The notes under the pieces: model-generated
Seen by the model: the letters and a program-made list of their open reading frames with translations, nothing else
Database searches by the model: none
What the model was told of the DNA's origin: nothing
IMG/VR virus record: IMGVR_UViG_3300044733_002230
Span: 1 to 29,052 of that record
DNA length: 29,052 nt
From: a virus
Strand: one strand, 5' to 3'
Position numbers and translations under genes: made by a program
Part shown: one piece after another, positions 21,643 through 29,052 of the stretch
Position numbering within the stretch: position 1 is the first letter of the stretch
Layout: each line of letters opens with the position of its first letter

Positions 21643-21715
21643 GGGGAATTAGCTCAGTTGGTAGAGCATCGCCTTTGCAAGGCGGGTGTCAGGAGTTCAA
21701 GTCTCCTATTCTCCA
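21643..21715 (+). tRNA. tRNA-Ala (UGC)
   Basis: Complete cloverleaf. Acceptor GGGGAAT/ATTCTCC, discriminator A; D arm AGCTCAGTTGGTAGAGC; anticodon stem TCGCC/GGCGG, loop TTTGCAA, anticodon TGC; T arm AGGAG-TTCAAGT-CTCCT. No CCA is encoded. The late promoter for the fibre gene begins four bases after it. Confidence 0.95.
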
Positions 21716-21718
21716 TGA

Positions 21719-21726
21719 TATAAATA
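21719..21726 (+). promoter_or_regulatory. T4-type late promoter (TATAAATA) for fibre gene
   Basis: A perfect TATAAATA directly after tRNA-Ala and 32 bases before the ATG of the large fibre gene at 21759. It separates the tRNA block from a new late unit. Confidence 0.78.
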
Positions 21727-21758
21727 AACCATAATAGCTCCTTTATGGTTATATTTCC

Positions 21759-24700
21759 ATGCCTTTAAGCAGATTAGAGAATTTCTTAAAGAACACTGAT
21801 GGTAACATTCTATACGTCAATCCATCAGATTTAGATGCCACAGATAGTATTGAAAACCAGGGTAATTCTTTAACCAGACCCTTTAAAACAATTCAGAGAG
21901 CTTTACTTGAAGCGGCAAGATTTTCATATAATATTGGTCAAAATAACGATAAATTTGATAAGACCACAGTTTTAATTTATCCTGGAACTTATACAATTGA
22001 TAATAGACCAGGATTATCAGCAGCAAGTGTTGGTGGAAATGCACAATATAGAGACATCAATGGCAATCTAGGCACTTTAACAGAACTTACAAATACTTCT
22101 AATTATGACATTGAAGATCCTTCTAATGTCTTATACAAATTTAACTCAACTACAGGTGGTGTAATTGTTCCTAGAGGAACATCAATTGTTGGATTAGATC
22201 TTCGTAAAACTAAAATTCGTCCAAAATTTGTTCCTGATCCCACAAACGCAGGAATTACTAGCACATCAATCTTTAAAATTACTGGTGGTTGTTACTTTTG
22301 GCAATTTTCTGTATTTGATGGTGATCTGAATAATTCAGTTTATTATGATTATGTTGGAAATACAAAAACTCCAACATTCTCTCACCACAAACTTTCAGTA
22401 TTTGAATATGCTGATGGTGTAAATGGTGTTGGTGTTGGAACATCATCTGCATATAGTGATTTGCAGATGTATTATTATAAAGTTGCTCAAGCTTATGGTG
22501 ATAGCTCTGGTAGAGCAATTAATGATTTCCCATCAAATCTTGACTTTGAACCAAATACTCCAGAATTTAAAATCGTTGGTGCTTTAACTGCAAATGATAT
22601 TGGTATTTCCAGCGCAACTTATGCTGGCAACTTAATCACAGTTGACACATCAACAGCTCATGGATTAAACATTGATGATCCAATAAGAATTAGTGGCTTT
22701 ACTTCTACATCTTATAATGGTTCTTATACTGTAGTTGGTGTTGCAAGTGCGTCCAGATTCCAATATAGATCAAGTGCTACACCCACAGGAACAGGTGTTT
22801 TACTAAATGGTGGTGAAAAACTTGTAGTTGAAGCTGATAATGTAAGCGGAGCATCTCCATACATTTTCAACTGCAGCATGAGATCTGTTTTTGGTATGAG
22901 CGGATTAAATGCCGATGGTGCAAATGCAACAGGATTTAAGTCAGTTGTTGTTGCACAATTTACTGGCATTAGCCTTCAAAAAGATGATAATGCTTTCGTA
23001 ATTTATGACAAAACTTCGGGAACTTATCAAGACGAAAATACAACTGCAGAATCAAATAGACCTTTACATTTAAATTCAAGAGCAATTTATAAGCCAGAAT
23101 ATGCAAATTATCATGTTCGTGCTGCTAATGGTGCATTTATTCAGTGCGTTTCTATCTTTGCTATTGGTTATGCACAGCATTTCTTAGCAGAATCTGGTGG
23201 TGACCTATCAATTACCAACTCTAACTCTAACTTTGGTGCAAAATCTTTAGTATCTAGAGGATATAGAGCAGAATCATTTGATCGTGATGATGTAGGTTAC
23301 ATTACTCACGTTATTCCTCCTAAAGATAATGATTTAGTAATCGATCCCGTTTCTTGGGTTTCATTAGACGTTGGTTTATCAACATCAACCGCAGGTGTTG
23401 GAACAACTGCAAGAATGTATTGCTATGATTTTACAGATCCTGACAATGCACCACCATACGTTTTAAGTTCTTATAGAATTGGTGCTAAAAATGATGAACT
23501 CTTAAATGTACTTGTTTCTACAGGATCTTCTGAAGTAGCTGTAACTGCTCCAGTGTTGATGCCAACTCCCGATTCTACTGACGGGCCTTCTGGTGAAAAG
23601 AGCTATAGAATTATTCGTGTTGGTGCTGCTAATAGCATTACTTCTAATAATACTTTAAATCTAGAATCAAATCATCAACTATTCACTGGAGAATCTGTAA
23701 GGGTATTCACTGACAATGGTGCAATGCCAGATGGTCTTGAAGCTGATACGTTATATTATGCAATTACTGGAGGGCTGTCTGCAAACCAAGTTCAATTGGC
23801 AAAGAGTTTCAACGATTCTATTACTGGAACTCCTATTCCAATTACAATTAGCAATAATAAAGGTGGTTTATTAACTCTTGTAAGTAGAGTATCTGATAAG
23901 ACACCTGGAGATTTTGGTCACCCAATTCAATATGATACAACTAGAAAAAATTGGTATATTACATCTTCAAATAATCCAACAAGAAACAGAATTCACACCA
24001 ACTTCATAACATATAGACAATTTTTAACAGATTCAAGTTCCAAAACATATATCGAAAGAAGACCAGATACCAGAAATGTTCAAGACAGAATCTATAGATT
24101 TAGATATGTAATTCCAAGAGAATATGGTACAACAGCAGCAAATGCTAAACCACCTTCAATTGGTTACATCATCCAAGAGTCTAAGACTGTTGGTGTCAAT
24201 AATGCATCAGAATTCTCTTCAGTAACGAATTCAATTCAAAAGAGAAATACTAGAATTATTCATAGTGTATCGCATGACCAATCTGCAGGAATTTGTACTG
24301 TTGTAACTGAAAATCCTCATAAATTTAATATTGGTGATAAAATTAAAATTAATAAAGTAAAGAGTGCTAATAATCCAGTTGGAGCTGCTAACTCTGGATT
24401 TAATGGTGTATTCCCTGTCGTTGGGATTACAAGTGATAAAGGATTCACAATTAATCTTTCTTCAACTCCAGGTGCTTATATCAATGTATCTTCAACAAGA
24501 AATGAAAATCTGCCAACAGTATCAAGAGATGCATTTAGAAATACCTATACAATTTATACAATAGATACCATTCAAGAACAAGTCTTTAATAAAGCTGATG
24601 GTGTTTATCATATAACATGTATCGCTAATAACGTTTCACCAACGGATTCATATTTTGCAGGGGATAATTATTCTCAAAACACTGGAAATCTTTATCCAAC

Positions 24701-27700
24701 AAGAGATAGGGATAATTATGAAGATGATCCTGAAGCAGCAGTAAGTTATTCATCAAATGAAAAGTTAGGTAAAGTTGTTGTTGGAAATAGAAAGCATAGT
24801 TTAACTAGAGAAACTGTAGAAACTTTCTTAAGAGATACTAGAATTGGTGTTGCAATTACAAATGCACAACATACATCTGGAGTTACTACTTATTATACGG
24901 ATATCCAGCATAACTTAAATTCAATTAGAAGACTTTCTATCACTGGATTTGGAACTAATTACGGTTATTCTGGTATTGCAACTGTTCTCTATAATGCGTC
25001 TTTAATTGGTATTGGAATTACTGGACAAGGTGCAACTGTTAATATTTCAGTAAGTGCTGCTGGTACTATTAATGGAGTAACTCTTGTAGATGGTGGATCT
25101 GCATATGGTGTTGGTCAAACTATGACCGTTGTTGGTGTTACCACCAGAGCAAGTTGGCGAGCAGCCGTTGTAAGAGTAGAAGAACTTAATAATAATGTTG
25201 GAGATACTTTAACTGTTGTTGGTGTTGGAACAACAGGAAATCGTTACTATAGTGCTTACAATGGATTATTCAGAATTTCTGGTATTTCAAGTTCTAGATC
25301 TGTTACTGTAACTTCTTCAGTTAATCCTGGAATTTATACTTCATCTTCTGGTTTCCTTTATTTAAATGATGAGACTAAAGATATTACCAATATTCAATAT
25401 ACCAATTCAACTTCAGGAATTGTAACTGTAACAACATCTTTTGCACATGGTCTTTCGGTTGGAAATAGATTTACAATCGTAGGATCTGCACAAACTGTAT
25501 TCAATGGTAACTACACTGTTGACGAAAGATTGGGAGTTACAAGTTTTACTTTCTATAGAGGTGCTGGATTTAATACTGCATCATTTACTGGTGGTAGTGT
25601 GTTCTTACTCAGAGATTCTGTTGGATCTCAAAATGCAACAAGTAATGCTGTCGATGAGCATCTTGCAAGCAGAATGATTCCATTCTATTCTGGAATTGGA
25701 ACTGTTTCTTCTTCAGGAATTACGACTACTGCAAGCACAATTACTTTACAAAATATTGTTGGTGTTAATACTGGCGATTATTTACAAGTAGATAACGAAA
25801 TTATTAGAATTTCAGGTGGAATTAATACTTCAACAAATACTGCTTCTATTCTTAGAGGTTTATTTGGAACGAAGGCAGAATCACATGATGCTGCATCAAT
25901 TGTTAGAATTGTTGACGTAGTTCCAACAGAACTCAGAAGACATAGTATTATCCGTGCTTCTGGACATACTTTTGAATACGTTGGTTTTGGTCATGGTAAT
26001 TATTCAGTATCCTTCCCACAAAGACAAGATAGAAATCTTACCAGAGAAGATCAATTATTAACACAATCAAGTAATCAAGATGGAGGTACATCTGCTTATA
26101 CTGGAACAAATGATGCTGGTGAATTTTATATCGGCAACAAGATTATTGATCCTGTAAGTGGTAAAGAAGTTTCGATTAATATTCCAACTGAAACTTATAT
26201 TGGAGAAACGGATTCTAGCCTATCAGTAAGTTTTGATGATGTAACGATTGCAAATACATTACAAGTTAATGGTGGCGCTGGAAACTTCCAGTCATCGGAA
26301 TTTAGAGGTCCTATAAACATCTATAAGAAGGTAACTTCTAACTCCTCTGATGGCATTGAAGCAATTCAATTCTTAATGAAAGGAAATGCTTCTCAAACAA
26401 GATCAATCACAGTTGGTATTTCAACACCAACAAATGCTGGAACTCAAGGCGACGCTGTTTTTTCTACGGGAACGATTGCTGGAGGATATGCTGGTTGGGT
26501 TAACATTGGATCAAATAACTGGAGAAGATTTGGTTTAGTAAGCAGAAGTGCTAATTCCAATTTAGTCACACCAGATCAAATTGGTATCAATACCATCACG
26601 CCAAGAGATTTGGTTGACATTAGAAATGGTGGTATTGTTGTTCAGCAACTTAGAGTAACTGGTATTGTTACATTTGATAACGGTGGTCTATTCAATGATA
26701 TTACATTTGGTACAATTGATTGTTTGGGTGTTTCAACATTCCGTGGAAATATTGAACAGACTGTAGGAGTTGCAACATTCCCCAATTTAAGAACTGCGGG
26801 AATTGGAATAACTAATTTGAGTGTAACTGGAATTGCTACGTTTAGTGGTAGTGCTAATAATATTCAGCAAACTGCAGGAACAGCAGAACTTAATAGATTG
26901 AGAGTTTCTGGTGTCACCACATTTGTTCAAAATGTTGTTGCTGATACTTTAAATCCAACTACATTAAATGTAAGTGGCATTTCTACATTACCATTCCTGA
27001 ATAATACTAACACTGTTCATACAGGAATCACCACATTTAATAATAGTGGCAACAATATTGTACAGAGTGCAGGTACTGCGGCACTTAATCGTCTTACAGT
27101 CGCTGGTGTCTCCACATTTACTGGTCAGTTAAATGCTGGTACAGTTAGTGCAACACAATATAACGGAGCACTTCAATACAGCATTGGTGTTTCTGGTGCA
27201 TTAACAATCACAAATAGCACTGCATTTAATAATAGTGAAAGTAAGACAATCAATCTCAATGCAACGTCAGCTAATACTGCAAACTTTGTTGTTCAACGTG
27301 ACGCTTCTGGAAACTTTAGTGCTGGAACTATTACTGCAACAACTTTTAGCGGTTCATTAACAGGCAACGTTACTGGTAATGTAACTGGAAATGTAAATGG
27401 AAATTCTACAACTGCAACAACAGCAACAAATGTGGTTGGTACAGCAAATAGAATTCTCTATAATAACGGAACAAATACAACAACTACAACATCAAATCTG
27501 ACTTTCGATGGAACAAATCTAAGTTGTGCTGGCGATATTACGGCATTTGCCTCTGACATTAGACTGAAAACAAATATTAAACCAATTGAAAATTCTCTTG
27601 ATAAAGTTTGTAAGTTGCATGGATTTACTTATAATTTCAATGATCTTGCATATAGCTTAGGACTTACTTCAACTCAAAGAATCGCTGGTGTGTCTGCACA

Positions 27701-27851
27701 AGATGTTTATGCAGTTCTTCCTGAGGCTGTTAAACCAGCACCTGCAAATCCTGATTACATGACGGTTCAATATGAAAAACTCGTTCCACTTCTTATTGAA
27801 GCAATTAAAGAATTGTCCGATAGATTAGAGAAATTAGAAACCAGAGGTTAA
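21759..27851 (+). CDS. Large tail-fibre-like protein with S74 autoprotease chaperone
   Basis: A 2030-residue virion fibre or spike. The N-terminus (residues about 15-75) has LYVNPSDLDATDS...RPFKTIQRALLEAARFS and VLIYPGTYTI, typical of pectate-lyase-like beta-helix entrances. A repeated beta module HG(L)xxxDxxxIxG...YNGxYTV appears near residues 295-345, 835-900 and 1215-1270. A VDGGSAYGVGQTMTV repeat near 1110 resembles the GxGY repeats of the hub protein. From about 1640 come fibre repeats with V-x-G-I/V-x-T-F spacing. The C-terminus (1932-2030) is an S74 intramolecular chaperone: SDIRLKTNI with S1932 as cleavage serine, IAGVSAQDVYAVLPEAV, then a coiled coil IEAIKELSDRLEKLE. Autocleavage before S1932 is expected. 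It probably mediates host contact and has its own late promoter. Confidence 0.85.
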   Translation: MPLSRLENFLKNTDGNILYVNPSDLDATDSIENQGNSLTRPFKTIQRALLEAARFSYNIGQNNDKFDKTTVLIYPGTYTIDNRPGLSAASVGGNAQYRDINGNLGTLTELTNTSNYDIEDPSNVLYKFNSTTGGVIVPRGTSIVGLDLRKTKIRPKFVPDPTNAGITSTSIFKITGGCYFWQFSVFDGDLNNSVYYDYVGNTKTPTFSHHKLSVFEYADGVNGVGVGTSSAYSDLQMYYYKVAQAYGDSSGRAINDFPSNLDFEPNTPEFKIVGALTANDIGISSATYAGNLITVDTSTAHGLNIDDPIRISGFTSTSYNGSYTVVGVASASRFQYRSSATPTGTGVLLNGGEKLVVEADNVSGASPYIFNCSMRSVFGMSGLNADGANATGFKSVVVAQFTGISLQKDDNAFVIYDKTSGTYQDENTTAESNRPLHLNSRAIYKPEYANYHVRAANGAFIQCVSIFAIGYAQHFLAESGGDLSITNSNSNFGAKSLVSRGYRAESFDRDDVGYITHVIPPKDNDLVIDPVSWVSLDVGLSTSTAGVGTTARMYCYDFTDPDNAPPYVLSSYRIGAKNDELLNVLVSTGSSEVAVTAPVLMPTPDSTDGPSGEKSYRIIRVGAANSITSNNTLNLESNHQLFTGESVRVFTDNGAMPDGLEADTLYYAITGGLSANQVQLAKSFNDSITGTPIPITISNNKGGLLTLVSRVSDKTPGDFGHPIQYDTTRKNWYITSSNNPTRNRIHTNFITYRQFLTDSSSKTYIERRPDTRNVQDRIYRFRYVIPREYGTTAANAKPPSIGYIIQESKTVGVNNASEFSSVTNSIQKRNTRIIHSVSHDQSAGICTVVTENPHKFNIGDKIKINKVKSANNPVGAANSGFNGVFPVVGITSDKGFTINLSSTPGAYINVSSTRNENLPTVSRDAFRNTYTIYTIDTIQEQVFNKADGVYHITCIANNVSPTDSYFAGDNYSQNTGNLYPTRDRDNYEDDPEAAVSYSSNEKLGKVVVGNRKHSLTRETVETFLRDTRIGVAITNAQHTSGVTTYYTDIQHNLNSIRRLSITGFGTNYGYSGIATVLYNASLIGIGITGQGATVNISVSAAGTINGVTLVDGGSAYGVGQTMTVVGVTTRASWRAAVVRVEELNNNVGDTLTVVGVGTTGNRYYSAYNGLFRISGISSSRSVTVTSSVNPGIYTSSSGFLYLNDETKDITNIQYTNSTSGIVTVTTSFAHGLSVGNRFTIVGSAQTVFNGNYTVDERLGVTSFTFYRGAGFNTASFTGGSVFLLRDSVGSQNATSNAVDEHLASRMIPFYSGIGTVSSSGITTTASTITLQNIVGVNTGDYLQVDNEIIRISGGINTSTNTASILRGLFGTKAESHDAASIVRIVDVVPTELRRHSIIRASGHTFEYVGFGHGNYSVSFPQRQDRNLTREDQLLTQSSNQDGGTSAYTGTNDAGEFYIGNKIIDPVSGKEVSINIPTETYIGETDSSLSVSFDDVTIANTLQVNGGAGNFQSSEFRGPINIYKKVTSNSSDGIEAIQFLMKGNASQTRSITVGISTPTNAGTQGDAVFSTGTIAGGYAGWVNIGSNNWRRFGLVSRSANSNLVTPDQIGINTITPRDLVDIRNGGIVVQQLRVTGIVTFDNGGLFNDITFGTIDCLGVSTFRGNIEQTVGVATFPNLRTAGIGITNLSVTGIATFSGSANNIQQTAGTAELNRLRVSGVTTFVQNVVADTLNPTTLNVSGISTLPFLNNTNTVHTGITTFNNSGNNIVQSAGTAALNRLTVAGVSTFTGQLNAGTVSATQYNGALQYSIGVSGALTITNSTAFNNSESKTINLNATSANTANFVVQRDASGNFSAGTITATTFSGSLTGNVTGNVTGNVNGNSTTATTATNVVGTANRILYNNGTNTTTTTSNLTFDGTNLSCAGDITAFASDIRLKTNIKPIENSLDKVCKLHGFTYNFNDLAYSLGLTSTQRIAGVSAQDVYAVLPEAVKPAPANPDYMTVQYEKLVPLLIEAIKELSDRLEKLETRG

Positions 27852-27855
27852 AAAA

Positions 27856-28893
27856 ATGACCGTACAACTTGTTACTAATCCAGTAACTTCATCAGGATCT
27901 ATTTCTTTTAGTGAATTGAGAACTAAAATTAAAGAAACTGGTTCTGGATCTGTTTCTTTAAGTGAATTGTATAGAAATGGAACATATGTACCAACTGCGT
28001 CAACTAATGGAGCTGTTCCTACAAGTGGGACTATCTCTGCGAGCAAATTTTATGGTGTGAATGTTTCTATAACTGCCAATGTTACGAATGTGGAAGAAAA
28101 TTTAGATCCATCTTCCGCAAGTGTTTTTTCTACAGATTATACGACTGCAATTAGAAAAACAATTAATGTAAATGGTTCTATTATTTCACAAAATACTAAT
28201 CCAGCATTAAATATACCATCTGGCGCTGGTTCTACCATTAGAATACAATTAACTAGTGGTGGGATTTTTGGTCATCGTGCTACATCTGTTGGTGCTGGAG
28301 GCGGCGGAAATGGTGGAACTGGCGGTGCTGGTTCTGCTGGACAATTAGCATTGAGAACCCTTTCAAACATTCAAATTACAGGAACTGGAGCTTCTATTGC
28401 TGGTGGTGGTGGATCAGGAGGAGGAGGCGGCGGCGGCGGTCAAGAGGGCGGCGGCGGCAGAAATAAAAGAGGATTTTCGTGTGACTTTGCTGGTTGGCAA
28501 TATTGTGAATCTTGTGATAGTGGTGTAGGAGGTGGTAGTGATAGTGGAGGATCTGGTGGAAATGGAGGAGCTGGACAAGGATATTCTTGGAATGGTTCTA
28601 CTTTAACTCTCAACACTGCTGGTGCTGGAGCTGCTGGATTTAATCCTGGAAATGGCGGTGGCGCTGGAGGAACTGGCGGCTCAGGCGGCGGTTGGGGAAC
28701 TGCAGGAGCTGCAGGTGCTAATGGTAGTGCTGGCGGTCAAGGTCCTGGCGGAAACTGCCAAGGAGGTGGTGGAGGATCTGGCGGCGGAGCTGGAGGTTCT
28801 GGAGGTTCTTCTGGAGGTTCTATTGAAGGATATAATCGTGTTGTTTCTATAGAAAGCACAGCTGTATTAGCTGGAGCAACATCAAATAATTAA
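27856..28893 (+). CDS. Glycine-rich adhesin-like structural protein
   Basis: A 345-residue protein. The N-terminus has an internal repeat, SGSISFSELRTKIKE and SGSVSLSELYRNGTYVP, then SGTISASKFYG, a motif style of phage minor structural proteins. A beta-sandwich-like part follows (SITANVTNVEEN...). Residues about 148-330 are very Gly-rich, with runs such as GGGGSGGGGGGGG, interrupted by a Cys-containing loop (FSCDFAGWQYCESC). This resembles polyglycine type II helix bundles of distal fibre adhesins (Salmonella phage S16 gp38); the fold is inferred. The DNA in this part is locally GC-rich (ggcggcggc, ggagga) in an AT-rich genome. It follows the S74 fibre by four bases, suggesting a fibre tip partner. 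Confidence 0.72.
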   Translation: MTVQLVTNPVTSSGSISFSELRTKIKETGSGSVSLSELYRNGTYVPTASTNGAVPTSGTISASKFYGVNVSITANVTNVEENLDPSSASVFSTDYTTAIRKTINVNGSIISQNTNPALNIPSGAGSTIRIQLTSGGIFGHRATSVGAGGGGNGGTGGAGSAGQLALRTLSNIQITGTGASIAGGGGSGGGGGGGGQEGGGGRNKRGFSCDFAGWQYCESCDSGVGGGSDSGGSGGNGGAGQGYSWNGSTLTLNTAGAGAAGFNPGNGGGAGGTGGSGGGWGTAGAAGANGSAGGQGPGGNCQGGGGGSGGGAGGSGGSSGGSIEGYNRVVSIESTAVLAGATSNN

Positions 28894-29052
28894 ATTACTC
28901 CATAAGAAGCTATAACTTCCAATCTAACACGATCAGTTTTATTAATTTTTAATTTAATATAACCTTTTCTTCTTTCAAAAGATTCCCAAGAAAGGAATTC
29001 CTGTGCTGTCGTTTGGTCTAATAAATTTTCATTTATTAGTACATTACAAGTA
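28890..29052 (-). CDS. 3' end of an unrecognised minus-strand gene (partial)
   Basis: An open minus-strand frame enters from the right edge and stops at TAA (28892-28890 on this strand), giving about 53 readable residues. It contains AQEFLSWESFERRKGYIKLK and ends LEVIASYGVI. The stop overlaps the convergent glycine-rich gene by three bases. The run of codons is coherent and not a shadow of a plus-strand gene. No family is recognised from so short a piece. Confidence 0.65.
   Translation of the reverse strand, partial: TCNVLINENLLDQTTAQEFLSWESFERRKGYIKLKINKTDRVRLEVIASYGVI

Noticed and set aside
22279-22518. Minus-strand small open frames inside the large fibre gene
   Set aside because: They have His/Gln-rich shadow composition, no start signals and lie within a continuous, domain-bearing plus-strand frame.
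28400-28830. Tandem repeat or CRISPR-like array in the GC-rich stretch
   Set aside because: The repetition follows glycine codons in one frame without constant repeat and spacer units; it is coding low complexity.

Overview
This window is a piece of a T4-like myovirus genome and very probably a marine cyanophage (Prochlorococcus or Synechococcus host). It is AT-rich and densely packed. It carries T4 core replication and transcription genes (gp32, gp33, gp59), baseplate genes (gp53, gp48, gp54, gp26, gp51-like, gp27, gp5-like) and head completion gp4, in partly T4-like order. Cyanobacterial traits are a DUF1825 protein and a CP12-like protein, plus the thyX and phoH genes common in marine phages. 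All product names come from recognising motifs and synteny by eye; no database search was run.

Layout. (1) 1-7768, + strand: the tail of an unknown gene, two conserved hypotheticals, a putative capsid-targeted internal protein behind a late promoter, thyX behind a sigma70-type promoter, phoH, a PD-(D/E)XK nuclease, gp33, gp59, a coiled-coil protein, a DUF1825 protein, gp32 (own sigma70-type promoter and a GNRA-loop terminator), then an HD-like/2OG-oxygenase fusion. (2) 7769-10762, - strand: gp4, an unrecognised protein, gp48 and gp53 as one overlapping operon. (3) 10801-20737, + strand: a late operon starting at a perfect TATAAATA, with gp54, gp26 and a -1-frame gp51-like extension, a transglycosylase-like protein, an M15 peptidase, gp27, a CP12-like protein, a gp5-type hub protein, a separate beta-helical spike and two further structural proteins. 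(4) 20738-21758: small ORFs, tRNA-Leu(UAA), tRNA-Thr(UGU), tRNA-Ala(UGC) and many hairpins. (5) 21759-28893, + strand: a 2030-residue fibre with a C-terminal S74 chaperone, behind TATAAATA, and a glycine-rich adhesin-like protein. (6) 28890-29052, - strand: the 3' end of an unknown gene.

How the genes work together. The left part makes DNA precursors and the recombination/replication core (ThyX, gp59, gp32, nuclease) and the co-activator (gp33) that switches on late promoters; four to six late-promoter-like sites are visible. The right part builds the baseplate, tube tip and fibres. Most notable: (a) a canonical U_UUU_UUC slippery site plus an adjacent hairpin at the end of gp26 that would fuse it to a gp51-like domain by -1 frameshifting; (b) a protein whose first 11 residues closely match the T4 internal-protein capsid-targeting peptide, including the protease site; (c) a CP12-like Calvin-cycle inhibitor locked inside the baseplate operon; (d) a cell-puncturing device whose T4 gp5 functions seem to be spread over four genes.
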